A stretch of DNA of 64,000 nucleotides from Streptococcus sp. HF-1907 (GTDB taxonomy: Bacteria > Bacillota > Bacilli > Lactobacillales > Streptococcaceae): positions 1 to 64,000 of the forward strand of contig NZ_JADNQT010000002.1 in the NCBI RefSeq assembly GCF_015594605.1. The letters run 5' to 3'. The position numbers were made by a program, and so were the translations under genes. The notes under the pieces were generated by a model that saw nothing but the letters and a program-made list of their open reading frames with translations, was not told the DNA's origin and did not search any database. Below, piece by piece: positions 17,947 to 28,913 of the stretch. Within the stretch, counting starts at the first letter, position 1; each line of letters opens with the position of its first letter.

Positions 17947-19620
17947 TTAATAAAATTCGTCTGGTAGGATTGTTTCTGCTAAATCAGCATTGTCTTTGTA
18001 GTCAATTGGAATATCGATAAGGACAGGTCCGTCTTCAGCTTCCACAAGGGCTTTTTTAAAGGTTGCTTCAAAGGTTGCTTTGCTGTTAACGCGGTAGCCT
18101 TTGGCTCCAAAACTTTCAGCGTATTTGACAAAGTCAACTGGTCCAAAATCGACACCTGATGAACGACCATATTTCTTCTCTTCTTGGAATTTAACCATAT
18201 CGTATTTTCCGTCATTCCAAATGACATGAACGATTGGCAATTTCAAGCGAACGGCTGTTTCAAGTTCTTGTGCTGAGAATAGGAAACCACCGTCTCCTGA
18301 GATTGAAATGACTTTTGTGTTTGGACGAACAAGCGCAGCTGAGATTGCCCACGGAAGTGCGACACCGAGTGTTTGCATCCCGTTTGAGAAAAGCAAATGA
18401 CGAGCTTCGTAAGATTTGAAGTAACGAGCCATCCAAATGTAGTGTGAACCAACGTCAACAGTCACAGTCATATCATCAGTGATATTGTCTTGAAGAACGT
18501 CCACAACATCCAAAGGATGAACGAGACCATCTTTTGAATTACGGTCGAACTTAACATCCTCAACAATATTTTCACGCAAGCCTTTGAGATAATCTTTCGA
18601 ACCAGCAGGTAATTGGTAGCCATTGATAGCAGGAATCAGCATATCAATCGTATCTGCGATATCACCAATCAATTCGCGTTCTGGTTGGAAATAAGTATCG
18701 ATTTCAGCGTTGTCAACGTCGATAACGATGACACGCGCAGAAATTTCAGCATTCCAGTTACGGGCTTCGTATTCAATTGGGTCATAACCAATAGCAACAA
18801 CCAAGTCAGCGCGTTTCAAGAGCATGTCACCTGGTTGATTGCGGAAAAGACCAACGCGTCCAAAGAAGGTTTCTTCTAAGTCACGCGACACAATACCAGC
18901 ACCTTGGAAAGTTTCAACGACTGGTAATTTAACAGCTTCCAACAAGCGACGAAGAGCTGCAGTGACTTTTTCAGGTGAAGCGCCATTACCAAGCAAGAAT
19001 ACTGGTAAAACTGCATTACGGATGGCTTGGGCTAGGTAGTTAATATCATTGACAGAGGCTGTACCGAATTTGGGGTCAGTCAGTGGTTTGATGGCATTAA
19101 CAGATACTGTAGCATCTGTCACGTCTTGTGGAATTGAAATGAAGCTTGCACCTGGTTTACCAGATTTGGCACAGCGATAAGCATTAGCAAAGGTTTCTGA
19201 AAGTGTGTTGGCATCTTGAACTTCTGCTGCATATTTTGTAATTGGTGCCATCATAGCAACGTTGTTCATTGATTGATGAGCACGTTTGAGCAGGTCAGAG
19301 CGTTTAACTTGTCCACCAATAGCAAGAACAGGGTCACCTTCATCAGTTGCTGTCACGAGACCTGTAGCAAGGTTAGAGACACCCGGTCCACTAGTTGTAA
19401 TTACAACCCCGGGTTCTCCAGTGATTCGTCCAATACCTTGCGCCATAAAAGCAGCATTTTGCTCATGACGTGCCACAATCAATTGTGGTCCTTTATCTTC
19501 AAGCGTATCAAAGACGCGGTCAATTTTTGCACCTGGGATACCAAATACATATTTTACGTCATGGTTAATGAGACTATCGACAACGAGATCAGCCCCAAAT
19601 TGTTTTTTTGAATCTGTCAT
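17947..19620 (-). CDS. alsS: Acetolactate synthase, catabolic
   Basis: A 557-residue thiamine-diphosphate enzyme condensing two pyruvates to alpha-acetolactate. The catalytic Glu lies in [13 protein letters not shown], and the ThDP/metal motif is [20 protein letters not shown] ... IWNDGKYD. No FAD-dependent regulatory subunit is nearby, and the pairing with aldB marks it as the catabolic AlsS. ATG 19620 ([11 protein letters not shown]) was preferred over a start ten codons upstream because GAGGG precedes it by 6 nt. Confidence 0.95.
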   Translation of the reverse strand: MTDSKKQFGADLVVDSLINHDVKYVFGIPGAKIDRVFDTLEDKGPQLIVARHEQNAAFMAQGIGRITGEPGVVITTSGPGVSNLATGLVTATDEGDPVLAIGGQVKRSDLLKRAHQSMNNVAMMAPITKYAAEVQDANTLSETFANAYRCAKSGKPGASFISIPQDVTDATVSVNAIKPLTDPKFGTASVNDINYLAQAIRNAVLPVFLLGNGASPEKVTAALRRLLEAVKLPVVETFQGAGIVSRDLEETFFGRVGLFRNQPGDMLLKRADLVVAIGYDPIEYEARNWNAEISARVIVIDVDNAEIDTYFQPERELIGDIADTIDMLIPAINGYQLPAGSKDYLKGLRENIVEDVKFDRNSKDGLVHPLDVVDVLQDNITDDMTVTVDVGSHYIWMARYFKSYEARHLLFSNGMQTLGVALPWAISAALVRPNTKVISISGDGGFLFSAQELETAVRLKLPIVHVIWNDGKYDMVKFQEEKKYGRSSGVDFGPVDFVKYAESFGAKGYRVNSKATFEATFKKALVEAEDGPVLIDIPIDYKDNADLAETILPDEFY

Positions 19621-19649
19621 GTTTTCCCTCTTTTCACAATGATAGGTCA

Positions 19650-19658
19650 ATTATAGCA
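19650..19658 (-). promoter_or_regulatory. Extended -10 promoter of alsS-aldB
   Basis: TGCTATAAT on the minus strand (19650-19658), 30 nt before ATG 19620. The -35 is weak. Confidence 0.5.
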
Positions 19659-19725
19659 CAGTTTTTGATAAAGATTGTGAAATTTACTTGTGAATTTTTT
19701 ATTTATCTTCAATTAGTAGTATTCT

Positions 19726-19908
19726 TTATTTCTGACGATTTCGCCACCACTTGACCAAATCATAAATCATGATTGCAGCAAAGCTCGTCCAAACAATCAA
19801 AATATTGCGGACTGTCTGCTCGCTTTGGTCAAATATAGACAGGAGAATCAGGATTAAAATGAGGGTCACTAGATTGCTTGCTAGAATCTCTTTAGGGCTA
19901 GTTTTCAT
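19726..19908 (-). CDS. Small membrane protein, 60 residues, unknown
   Basis: The protein begins with a short polar stretch (MKTSPKEILASN), then two hydrophobic segments (about 12-27 and 34-50), and ends in a basic tail (KWWRNRQK). Its start overlaps the 3' end of the TPR gene by 11 nt, which supports translation. No family is recognised. Confidence 0.6.
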   Translation of the reverse strand: MKTSPKEILASNLVTLILILILLSIFDQSEQTVRNILIVWTSFAAIMIYDLVKWWRNRQK

Positions 19909-21124
19909 TGAAAAGCACCGCCATGTCTACGTCATCTGGAACAATCTTCAAATACTTTTCTGCCACTTCTTTGGCTTTATCGCGATAGCCATATTCCCGC
20001 AAAAGATAAGCATACTCCTGTAAAAACTCTGGATTTTCTGCTAAGTCTTTTTCGAGAGCTTGGTAGCGGTCCAAGGCCTCGTCCTCCTCTTGGGCACGAT
20101 AAGCCTTAGCAATGTTCCACTTGGTCAAGATATGATCGATGTCTTCCTGATCAAGCGCAATTACGTCGTCGAACCGCTCTTCTTCCAGATAGAGGTTAGT
20201 GAGACGCATCAATACCTCTTCGATATCATCAGCAACTTCCTTAGCTTGAAGGAGATAAGATTCTGCCGATTGGCTGTCGTGTAACTCGTAGGACAACTGC
20301 GACGCAAAAAGTAGGAGTTGGCCGTCAAAGCTATTTTTAGTCAAGCCTTGCTGAATAAGTCGCAGAGCCTCTTCGGATTTATTTTCCTCGCGAAGAGAGT
20401 GAGCGTAGACATATTCGTAACCTTCAAAATCAGGATTCATGGTATCCAATTGTTTAAAGTACAAATTGGCTTTTTGATACTCTTCTTGATCGTATAAAAT
20501 AGTTCCCAATTCAAACACAGTTTGATCGTCGTATTCAATCTCAGCGGCTTTTTCAAGAAATTCCACAGCTGATTCGAATTTTCCAAGGCTGGCATAGGCA
20601 CGACCGATGCGTTGGTAGGTGGAAATACCTGTCGTTTCTAAAATGTCACGGTTATCTAGTTTGGCATATTCTTTGATGGCTTGGTTATAATTTTCAAGCG
20701 ACATCTCAAGCTCTGCTAAACCGAAAATGACCAGAGGGTCTTGGCTTAACTGAGTTGCCAAGAGCATTTTCTCACGCGCGACGTCTGTCAACCCTTCCAT
20801 ATCATAAAGATCAGCCATGACTAGCAGGGCTGACAGATAATCATCACTATCCTCTGGAACAGCATCAAGATAGAGAAAAGCTTCTTCAATGTCGCCATCT
20901 TCAGCAGCAATCTGAGCAAGATTGACATTGACCTCAACAAAATTATCGCGTAATTGCAAATAAAGGCGTTTAGCTTGTGGTAAAAAACCAATACTTTCCA
21001 AGTAAGCCCCCAAATCTAACAAGACCTCCTCAGGGTCATCTTTAAGGGCTCGTTCAAAATATTTATCTGCTCGCATTAAATCTTGATTTTGGATGGATGC
21101 AACCATCTTTTCACTATTTAGCAA
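19898..21124 (-). CDS. Tetratricopeptide-repeat protein
   Basis: A 408-residue cytoplasmic protein of tandem TPR helices from about residue 20 to the end. Examples are YFERALKDDPEEVLLDLGAY, YQRIGRAYASLGKFESAVEF and DIEEVLMRLTNLYLEEERFD. TPRs bind protein partners; no enzyme domain is seen. The start is uncertain. A TTG at 21124 is preceded by AAAGGA at good spacing and gives an N-terminus (LNSEKMVASIQNQDL) typical for the streptococcal family; an ATG six codons later is the alternative. It follows the AI-2E family gene by 19 nt. Confidence 0.8.
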   Translation of the reverse strand: MLNSEKMVASIQNQDLMRADKYFERALKDDPEEVLLDLGAYLESIGFLPQAKRLYLQLRDNFVEVNVNLAQIAAEDGDIEEAFLYLDAVPEDSDDYLSALLVMADLYDMEGLTDVAREKMLLATQLSQDPLVIFGLAELEMSLENYNQAIKEYAKLDNRDILETTGISTYQRIGRAYASLGKFESAVEFLEKAAEIEYDDQTVFELGTILYDQEEYQKANLYFKQLDTMNPDFEGYEYVYAHSLREENKSEEALRLIQQGLTKNSFDGQLLLFASQLSYELHDSQSAESYLLQAKEVADDIEEVLMRLTNLYLEEERFDDVIALDQEDIDHILTKWNIAKAYRAQEEDEALDRYQALEKDLAENPEFLQEYAYLLREYGYRDKAKEVAEKYLKIVPDDVDMAVLFNEN

Positions 21125-21143
21125 TATTTCTATTCCTTTCTTT

Positions 21144-22289
21144 TTAGTCGTCATACAGACCACTGATAGTCTTGTACCAATCAAATAATTCCTTAACCAC
21201 AACTTTGACAGAAGCATAGATTGGAATACCGAGGAAGACACCCCAAACTCCAAACATGGAACCAGCTACCAATAAGATAAACATGATGGTAATCGGATGA
21301 ATGCTCAGCTTATTTCCCAAGACCAATGGCGAAACAAAACGACCTTCCAAAGTCTGCTCAATGATGAAGACGATGCTGACTTTCAACACCATCATAGGAC
21401 CAGCTACTAGAGCCAAAATGTAAACAGGTACCTGAGCCAGAAAGCTACCGAGATAGGGCACCATGTTCAAAATTCCCGCAATAATCCCCAGTGTCACACC
21501 ATAACGAAGACCGACCAAACTATACATGATGGTAAACATGATGCCGACAACGATAGCTACGGTAACTTGTCCTTGGACGTAACCAGACAGTTGAGAATTG
21601 ACATCGCTCAAAATCCTAGAAATCGGACGTCTGAATTTGGTTGGGAAGACTTTCACCAAGCCACCTTTCATCTTATCGCCGTCCTTGAGCAAATAAAATA
21701 GAATGAAGGGAGACATGATAATGGCGACAGTAACCTTAGCCACAGCGCTAGCAAAAGTACTTGCCCATTCCAAAGCGTTCTTTGAAACCGACTCAGCATA
21801 TCCGACCGCTTTTGAACTAATATTAGACAATATATTCTGTAACTCTGTTTGGTAATTTTTCAGCAAAGAGCTATCTAATAGGAGGGTCGCTTCTTTGTTT
21901 ACTTTATAAATATAATCAGGTAGGTCTTTGACAAATGTACTGAGCTGGCGCATCATCATGGGAATAAAGCCTGACATCGCCCAAATAATCAATAATAGAA
22001 TGATGGCAAACACAAACAAAATCGATGCTGAGCGGTTTAAACGTCCCCTGCGCTCTACAAAATCGACCATGGGTTTGGTCAAATAGAATAGTAAACCAGA
22101 AATCACCATTGGCAACATAATAATGGCTATAATCGAGACGACTGGCGTTAGTAAAAATGAGATTTTAGTCAGCAAAAAAATGGTCAAAAAGACTAAAAAG
22201 GTAATCATTAAGACTGCCACTGCTTGATTATCTAAAATCCATTTGAAAAACCATGTGTCTTTGAATGATTTTTGCTTGGTGCGGTTCAT
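21144..22289 (-). CDS. AI-2E family (PerM/YdiK-type) membrane transporter
   Basis: A 381-residue protein with about eight transmembrane helices: two at the N-terminus (about 18-75), a third near 90-110, then a cluster from about 190 to 365. The GILNMVPYLGSFLAQVPVYI stretch and the PLVLGNKLSIHPITI tail are hallmarks of the family (PF01594). Members are proposed exporters, some of AI-2, others sodium/proton antiporters; this one's substrate is unknown. It has a standard SD (AAAGGA) before ATG 22289. Confidence 0.85.
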   Translation of the reverse strand: MNRTKQKSFKDTWFFKWILDNQAVAVLMITFLVFLTIFLLTKISFLLTPVVSIIAIIMLPMVISGLLFYLTKPMVDFVERRGRLNRSASILFVFAIILLLIIWAMSGFIPMMMRQLSTFVKDLPDYIYKVNKEATLLLDSSLLKNYQTELQNILSNISSKAVGYAESVSKNALEWASTFASAVAKVTVAIIMSPFILFYLLKDGDKMKGGLVKVFPTKFRRPISRILSDVNSQLSGYVQGQVTVAIVVGIMFTIMYSLVGLRYGVTLGIIAGILNMVPYLGSFLAQVPVYILALVAGPMMVLKVSIVFIIEQTLEGRFVSPLVLGNKLSIHPITIMFILLVAGSMFGVWGVFLGIPIYASVKVVVKELFDWYKTISGLYDD

Positions 22290-22312
22290 AAATATCCTTT
22301 CTGTATCAGATT

Positions 22313-22834
22313 TTAAGTATCCGTTGTACTAACTGCTATTATATCACTTTCTGAAGCTTTCGTTGCCTTTCTACCATAGTCAGACTTAATGTGTTGCAGG
22401 CTTCCTGTCCAATTTGGCAAGACTTGCGCTAAGAATGTTGGCTTGAAATCAACCCTATCTAGTTGGTCAATTGGAAGCCATTTTAAAGAGCGAGTCTCAC
22501 TACCTTCCAACACTTTTTCAGGAAGTGGTCCTTCAATGTCAACTAAATAGTGAAACTCGATGTTATGCCAAAATCGGTCTTGTAACTCAAAGGGATTCTC
22601 AACCACGAAGGTTAGATTTCCAACCTGACAATCAACTCCAAGTTTTTCCCTCAATTCGCGCTTTAAAGCTACCGAAGTACCTTCTCCAACACGAATCGCT
22701 CCGCCAAGCAAATAGTATTTACCCAATTGTTCTGCCTATATAGTCAGTAAGCGATTATCCTTAATTACCAACGCGCTAGCTCTGACAGCGAAGGCAATGT
22801 CGTCTTCAATAAGTCGAAAGTCTCTATTTGTCAT
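22313..22834 (-). pseudogene. Nudix hydrolase interrupted by an amber codon
   Basis: The frame starting at ATG 22834 reads MTNRDFRLIEDDIAF..., then meets TAG at codon 33 (22736-22738), and continues in the same frame to a stop at 22313. The downstream part has a Nudix box GGAIRVGEGTSVALKRELREKLGV; the usual final Glu-Glu pair reads Glu-Lys. Its start overlaps the stop of the other Nudix gene upstream. A single substitution in a sense codon explains the break. Restart at an internal codon would lose the first strand of the fold, so it is probably inactive. Confidence 0.75.
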
Positions 22835-23306
22835 AAAAGGTCACACTTTTCTCAACCAACTCTTGCTGATCATTGTAGGTAAACTTGGCAGAAAAGAATG
22901 GCACATCGTCTAAAATCCATTTGAAAATTTCATAATCGCCTTCCCAAGTGGGCTTAGATAAAACTTGGTCATAGGGCACCCATTCCAACGTTCCTTCTCT
23001 TGATTCTTCGTCTGAAATCAAGTCACCTTCAAAGTCTGTCACTTTGAAAACATAGGTATACCAATCATGACCAGGGGTAAAATCAGGGAAAGTAATCACG
23101 CCCTTGAAGTCCATTTCCTTAACTGTAAAATGGGTTTCTTCAAATATTTCACGCTTGGCACATTCATCTGGAGTCTCACCAGCTTCTAACTTCCCACCTA
23201 CCGAAATCCACTTGCCTTCATGAACATCATTGGGCTTTTTATTGCGATGTAATAAAAGCAATTCCTTCCCATTATCAATATAACAAATTGTCGCTAATTT
23301 AGTCAT
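22824..23306 (-). CDS. Nudix hydrolase (MutT-like, 8-oxo-dGTP type)
   Basis: A 160-residue Nudix protein with box GGKLEAGETPDECAKREIFEETHF at about residues 38-60, conserved and intact. Family members hydrolyse nucleoside diphosphate derivatives; streptococcal homologues are often annotated MutX, but the exact substrate cannot be read. ATG 23306 is preferred over upstream in-frame ATGs because AAAGGAA is well spaced. Its stop overlaps the start of a second, broken Nudix gene by 11 nt. Confidence 0.88.
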   Translation of the reverse strand: MTKLATICYIDNGKELLLLHRNKKPNDVHEGKWISVGGKLEAGETPDECAKREIFEETHFTVKEMDFKGVITFPDFTPGHDWYTYVFKVTDFEGDLISDEESREGTLEWVPYDQVLSKPTWEGDYEIFKWILDDVPFFSAKFTYNDQQELVEKSVTFYDK

Positions 23307-23375
23307 CGTCATTTCCTTTCTAAGACAACTACTATTATAGCAAAAAAACAAGATCTTATTCTTTTCTAAATGCCA

Positions 23376-23404
23376 TTAAAAATGTCTCCAATTTATGCTA
23401 TAAT
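23376..23404 (+). promoter_or_regulatory. Promoter of the lactonase gene
   Basis: -35 TTAAAA (23376-23381), 17-nt spacer, -10 TATAAT (23399-23404, preceded by TGC). Confidence 0.65.
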
Positions 23405-23442
23405 TAGCACTGTTATGACTCGATAATATTTAGGGAGGTACC

Positions 23443-24453
23443 ATGTCAGGAACTGTATTTTTTGGAACTTACACCAAACGTTCGTCACAAGGCATTTATC
23501 AAGCTCAATTTGATGAGACAAGTGGGCAACTTAGCCAGTTAGAACTCCTAGCGACCGAAAACAATCCAACCTACCTCGCCTTCTTAGACAAGCACCTTTT
23601 TGCTGTCGCTGGGAAAAATGGGCAGGGCGGACTTGTCAATCTTGACCAAAACTTTCAGGCTGTCAATCATGTTCTCCAATCTGGAGCACCGCTCTGCTAT
23701 CTCTCAAGCGACCCCAAACGCCATATGGTGTTTGGCGCCAACTACCATAAGGGAGAGGTTCTGATTTATCAATTAACAGACGACGGCCAGCTAAAACTCC
23801 TCAACACTGTTAAGCGTTCTGGTTCTGGACCACATCCCAACCAAGACCAATCCAGAGTACATTTTGCGGGGCTAACACCCGATAAGCACCTGATTGTCTG
23901 TGACCTCGGGACAGATAGTGTCGCGACTTATTCTTTGTCAAATGATGGCTCTGTCGGGCTCATTGGCAACTATCAAGCGAGTCCAGGTGCTGGCAGTCGT
24001 CATATCGTCTTCCATCCCTCCCTAAAAGTTGCCTACCTTATTTGTGAATTGAATTCGACCGTTGAAGTTCTCATTTATGATGGCAATGGGCAATTTGCGC
24101 ATTACGAAACTCATAGTACCATCCCAGAGGATTATGATGGTTTCAATGCTTGCGCAGCGATTCGAATCTCATCAGATGGTCGATTTGTCTATGCCAGCAA
24201 TTGTGGACATGACTCTATCGCAGTCTTTCGTGTCTATGGCGATGGGCAGCTAGAGCGCGTCCAAATCATTTCTAGCTTTGGAAAAACACCAAGAGATTTT
24301 TGCTTGACACCAAAGGAAAATCACCTAATCGCTGTCCAACAAGATTCCGATAATGCTACTGTTTTCAAAAGAGACACCACTTCCGGTCTTCTAACAGAAA
24401 CCAATCATGATTTTTATGTACCAGAAGCAGTTTGCATCACCTTCCCAAGCTAA
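23443..24453 (+). CDS. pgl: Lactonase family protein (6-phosphogluconolactonase type, YbhE-like)
   Basis: A 336-residue seven-bladed beta-propeller of the PF10282 family, hydrolysing 6-phosphogluconolactone in the oxidative pentose phosphate pathway in the E. coli relative. Conserved stretches include GTYTKRSSQGIY, NNPTYLAF, SGSGPHPNQDQSRVHF and GAGSRHIVFHP (catalytic His/Arg region). It is monocistronic or joined with the small gene downstream. RBS GGGAGG precedes the ATG. In vivo role in a streptococcus is inferred from family. Confidence 0.85.
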   Translation: MSGTVFFGTYTKRSSQGIYQAQFDETSGQLSQLELLATENNPTYLAFLDKHLFAVAGKNGQGGLVNLDQNFQAVNHVLQSGAPLCYLSSDPKRHMVFGANYHKGEVLIYQLTDDGQLKLLNTVKRSGSGPHPNQDQSRVHFAGLTPDKHLIVCDLGTDSVATYSLSNDGSVGLIGNYQASPGAGSRHIVFHPSLKVAYLICELNSTVEVLIYDGNGQFAHYETHSTIPEDYDGFNACAAIRISSDGRFVYASNCGHDSIAVFRVYGDGQLERVQIISSFGKTPRDFCLTPKENHLIAVQQDSDNATVFKRDTTSGLLTETNHDFYVPEAVCITFPS

Positions 24454-24511
24454 ATCAGTTCACAAATAGGGTAGAATATGATTTAATTAAAGAAAAAACG
24501 AGGTATTTTAG

Positions 24512-24703
24512 ATGAACCCAACTGAATTGTTGAATCAAGTTAAAGAACTTATCGAGAAAAAAGATTTCTCTGCAGCACAAGATTTTATCAACGACCACAA
24601 AGATGAATTAGGTGACTATTTCGAAAAAGCCAAAGCCCTAGTGGAAAGTGCTGGCGGACTTGATGGTGCCCTCGATAAAATCAAAGGACTTTTCGGAAAA
24701 TAA
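24512..24703 (+). CDS. Small acidic helical protein, 63 residues, unknown
   Basis: A frame with GAGG 11 nt before the ATG. The sequence is amphipathic helical (MNPTELLNQVKELIEKKDF...) with three predicted helices and a C-terminal LDKIKGLFGK. It has no cysteines or membrane segment. A Rho-independent terminator follows about 45 nt later. Function unknown. Confidence 0.75.
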   Translation: MNPTELLNQVKELIEKKDFSAAQDFINDHKDELGDYFEKAKALVESAGGLDGALDKIKGLFGK

Positions 24704-24749
24704 AAACTGGGCTACCGACAAGGCACATTAAGCTCTCATACAAAGATTA

Positions 24750-24795
24750 AAGGACCTCGTCTTCTACCACCCACACAAAAGACGGGGGCCTTTTT
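24750..24795 (+). terminator. Terminator after the small acidic gene
   Basis: AAGGACCTCGTCTT pairs with AAGACGGGGGCCTT (imperfect), followed by a T-run (CCTTTTTCTC). Confidence 0.7.
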
Positions 24796-24833
24796 CTCTA
24801 CCATCAGCCCTATAAGAGTATAACCACCTCTTA

Positions 24834-25040
24834 CATTCGACAGGCAAGGACTTTGGGAGAAATAGCGACTGCTCTCATTCGACAGAGTCCCAGCAGCCAG
24901 AAAACAGACTGTGATTCATTCGACGATAGTTCGCACTCATGAAAGGGACCATTGCAAGCTGCGACAAGAAATAGCAAATTCAAAAAGACTTCTCGCACGG
25001 TACGAGGGAGATTGACTAGCTCTGAAGTCTTTGTCGCAGC
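24834..25040. repeat. Intergenic region with short repeats and a large imperfect hairpin
   Basis: CATTCGAC occurs three times (24834, 24876, 24917) at 42- and 41-nt spacing, the first two units sharing further bases. Next, GCTGCGAC (24958-24965) plus AAAGACTTC (24984-24992) can pair with GAAGTCTTTGTCGCAGC (25024-25040), a 17-bp composite stem with an 18-nt bulge and an inner CTCG/CGAG pair. No coding frame was supported here. It might be a small RNA or a degraded mobile repeat; neither can be decided from sequence. Confidence 0.45.
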
Positions 25041-25140
25041 CTACGACTGGGATTAACAAATACAAGAAACACTTTCAAACAGTGCATAGAGTGCAACACT
25101 CTCAATAGCCCAGCCCTACTTTTGCCCCAAAATAAGAGAA

Positions 25141-25184
25141 AAAGCCTACCACACCAACTGAATATGTTGATAGGATAGGCTTTT
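25141..25184. terminator. Bidirectional terminator of the rml operon
   Basis: AAAGCCTACC and GGATAGGCTTTT form a stem with a T-run in both directions, just past the rmlB stop. Confidence 0.75.
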
Positions 25185-25190
25185 AATATC

Positions 25191-26246
<1,056 letters not shown>

Positions 26247-26277
26247 TTATGATGTTTTTTAGTATTCGCAGTTCAGA

Positions 26278-26871
26278 TTACAAATCTTCTGCTTTCAATG
26301 GTTTGACATCCTTAAGCAGCGGATGGTTCTTGTCTGCTTCTGAAACTTCTGCTTCTTCAAGATTTTCCCATTTGATGCCAAGTGTGGGGTCAGCATAATT
26401 GACAAAGGCATACTTAGGCTTCAATTCAAGTGCCCAGTAGTCGTTGACAAGGTAGCTGTAGGAAACAGTATCTGATAGCACTTGGAAACCATTTGCGACA
26501 CCACGTGGCACGAAAATACCTTTTGAGGCATCAATGACTGTTTGGTAAGTGTTACCAAATGACTCACCTTCACGGAGGTCAACCCAAGAGCCTAGCACTT
26601 TACCGCCATCAGCGACTGAAATGTATTTGTCCCATGGTTCTGCATGTAGGCCACGAAGTACATTTTTACGTGAGAAGCTCACATTGTTTTGGAGCTTTCC
26701 TTCTGCAAAGAAACTTTCTGGAAAACCAAGTGGCACCATTTTTGCTTTTTGGAAGTTTTCTTTGAACCAGCCACGATTGTCTCCATGAACTGGAATATCA
26801 AATTCGAGCATTCCAGAAATACCTTCAACTGGACGCGCAGCTAATTCTTTTTCAAAAAATTGTTCTGTCAT
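26278..26871 (-). CDS. rmlC: dTDP-4-dehydrorhamnose 3,5-epimerase
   Basis: A 197-residue cupin that converts dTDP-4-keto-6-deoxyglucose to the L-rhamno isomer. Visible motifs: DNRGWFKENF, SRKNVLRGLHAEPWDKYISV (His-Asp region), and KGIFVPRGVANGFQVLSD with the Tyr-rich continuation. Its start abuts the rmlA end (1-nt overlap), and 40 nt separate it from rmlB. Length is typical of streptococcal RmlC. Confidence 0.95.
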   Translation of the reverse strand: MTEQFFEKELAARPVEGISGMLEFDIPVHGDNRGWFKENFQKAKMVPLGFPESFFAEGKLQNNVSFSRKNVLRGLHAEPWDKYISVADGGKVLGSWVDLREGESFGNTYQTVIDASKGIFVPRGVANGFQVLSDTVSYSYLVNDYWALELKPKYAFVNYADPTLGIKWENLEEAEVSEADKNHPLLKDVKPLKAEDL

Positions 26872-27740
26872 TAGGCTTCTCCAATCAAACGGAGCAAGTA
26901 TTGTCCGTACTCATTTTTCTTCAATGATTGTGCTAAGTCGTGCACTTCTTCTTTGGTGATGTAACCCATGCGGTAAGCAATTTCTTCAAGGTTAGCTACC
27001 TGAACATTTTGCATGCGCTGAACAGTTTCAATGTATTGAGCAGCTTCAAGCAAGCTTTCGTGAGTCCCAGTATCTAGCCAAGCAAAACCTCGCCCCATAA
27101 CTTCAACTGACAAGTTTCCACGGTCAAGATAAGCCTTGTTAACATCTGTGATTTCAAGTTCCCCACGAGGGCTTGGTTTGATGTTTTTAGCAATCTCAAC
27201 AACATCATTGTCATAGAAATACAAACCTGTAACCGCATAATTTGATTTAGGGTGTTCTGGTTTTTCTTCGATTGAGATGGCATTCATCTTGTCATCAAAT
27301 TCAACCACACCAAAGCGTTCTGGGTCTTTAACTTGGTAACCAAAGACAGTCGCCCCTGATTCTTTAGCGGCAGCTCGTTGCAACATAGCTGATAGACCTG
27401 GACCATGATAAATGTTATCTCCAAGAATAAGCGCAACGCTATCATCACCAATAAAGTCCTCCCCAATGATAAAGGCTTGCGCCAAACCATCTGGACTTGG
27501 TTGAACCGCATAAGACAAGGAAATACCAAATTCAGAACCATCTCCAAGAAGCTCTTCAAAACGTGGAAGGTCCTGTGGTGTTGAAATAATCAAAATTTCC
27601 TTGATTCCAGCCAACATGAGGGTTGACAATGGGTAGTATATCATGGGTTTATCATAAACCGGCATGAGCTGTTTTGAGGCAGCGCGAGTCAATGGATACA
27701 AACGTGTCCCTGAACCTCCTGCTAAAATAATACCTTTCAT
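26871..27740 (-). CDS. rmlA: Glucose-1-phosphate thymidylyltransferase
   Basis: A 289-residue nucleotidyltransferase making dTDP-glucose from glucose-1-phosphate and dTTP, first step of dTDP-rhamnose synthesis. N-terminal [20 protein letters not shown] binds the nucleotide; [13 protein letters not shown] and [20 protein letters not shown] hold metal and sugar contacts. Size and sequence are standard. It is first in the rmlACB run; a run of T's and a ribosome-binding GGAGACC lie before the ATG. Confidence 0.96.
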   Translation of the reverse strand: MKGIILAGGSGTRLYPLTRAASKQLMPVYDKPMIYYPLSTLMLAGIKEILIISTPQDLPRFEELLGDGSEFGISLSYAVQPSPDGLAQAFIIGEDFIGDDSVALILGDNIYHGPGLSAMLQRAAAKESGATVFGYQVKDPERFGVVEFDDKMNAISIEEKPEHPKSNYAVTGLYFYDNDVVEIAKNIKPSPRGELEITDVNKAYLDRGNLSVEVMGRGFAWLDTGTHESLLEAAQYIETVQRMQNVQVANLEEIAYRMGYITKEEVHDLAQSLKKNEYGQYLLRLIGEA

Positions 27741-27798
27741 AGTAAGGTCTCCTCTTATATATTCATCTTTTTTATTATAGCATGAATTGAAAACACTG

Positions 27799-28902
27799 TC
27801 ATCCTTTAGTTGGACTAATGTAGCGACAAACAGGGTAATCTGCTTCTGCCAACCATCCCTCTTGACCTAAAATAAGCATAGCTAATTCATGACCGATTAA
27901 AGGACCAACCGTCAAACCAGTAGAACCCAATCCGCTGGCTACAAAAACATTAGGTAAGTCTGGAATTTCTCCGTAGAAAGGTGAGAAGTCACTTGTATAG
28001 GCACGAATCCCCACACGCTCACGCGCTTCTGTTGCATCTGAAAATCTTGGAAAATAGGCTTGCGCTTCCTGCTCCATTTGATTTAACAAGTCATAGTCTA
28101 CTGCCAAATCAAAGCCCATATCATTTTCATGACTAGCTCCCATGGAAATTTTTCCCTTGTTAAAAGGGATGATGTCCAATTCACCTTCGGGCATCACCAC
28201 TGGATAAGTATCGGTCGCCAAATTATCAAAATAGTAATCACACAGTTGCCCTTTTTGCGGACGAACATCAACTCGGTAACCATGCTTCTCTAAAATCTCA
28301 CTGAGCCAGGCGCCAGTTGCTAGGATGAGTTTGTCATAATGCTGTCCTTGAATTAAGTAGTCGGTGGCTGTCACTTCAAAATCAACTTTTTCCGAAATCA
28401 CAGGAACTCCACTGGCAGCTAACAAGGTAGCCGTTAATTCTTCTCCCTCAACACGAGCCCCACCAGAAGCATATAAAAGCTCACCAAATCCCTCTAAGTC
28501 TGGAAAAAGGGTGTTAGCTTGATTTTTAGATAAGATTTTGAGTTCACCAATCAAGGGGGATTCTTCTCTACGTGACAAGGCTAAATCGTATAATTCCTCA
28601 AGCTTACTTTCATCCCTTTTAAGAATAAAAACGCCAGTTTGTTGGTAAAAATCAGTTGACTGACCAGCTTGTTTTAAATCTTCTACTAAGGTTTGGTAAA
28701 AGTCTGCTCCCAAACGAGCCATGCGATACCAAGCCTTATTGCGACGCTTTGAAAACCAAGGGCTGATAATACCAGCGGCAGCTTTTGTTGCTTGACCAAG
28801 GCCGTAATCAAAGACAGTGACATCGACCTCTTCTGATTTTGAAATATAGTAGGCTGCTGTTGCCCCAACCGCGCCTGCACCAATAATAGCAACTTTTGTC
28901 AT
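27799..28902 (-). CDS. FAD-dependent oxidoreductase (DAO family)
   Basis: A 367-residue flavoprotein with N-terminal [17 protein letters not shown] (dinucleotide-binding loop) and a C-terminal [22 protein letters not shown] typical of D-amino-acid-oxidase/glycine-oxidase enzymes. The substrate is unknown. Start set at ATG 28902, where GGAGAG lies 6 nt upstream; an upstream frame extends into the Nif3 gene. It is 11 nt downstream of that gene and may share its transcript. Confidence 0.85.
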   Translation of the reverse strand: MTKVAIIGAGAVGATAAYYISKSEEVDVTVFDYGLGQATKAAAGIISPWFSKRRNKAWYRMARLGADFYQTLVEDLKQAGQSTDFYQQTGVFILKRDESKLEELYDLALSRREESPLIGELKILSKNQANTLFPDLEGFGELLYASGGARVEGEELTATLLAASGVPVISEKVDFEVTATDYLIQGQHYDKLILATGAWLSEILEKHGYRVDVRPQKGQLCDYYFDNLATDTYPVVMPEGELDIIPFNKGKISMGASHENDMGFDLAVDYDLLNQMEQEAQAYFPRFSDATEARERVGIRAYTSDFSPFYGEIPDLPNVFVASGLGSTGLTVGPLIGHELAMLILGQEGWLAEADYPVCRYISPTKG

Positions 28903-28913
28903 GTGAACTCTCC

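Noticed and set aside
12358-22738. Genetic-code reassignment of TAG
   Set aside because: Many genes in the window end in TAG with no downstream extension (rpiA, recJ and others), so TAG is a normal stop here.
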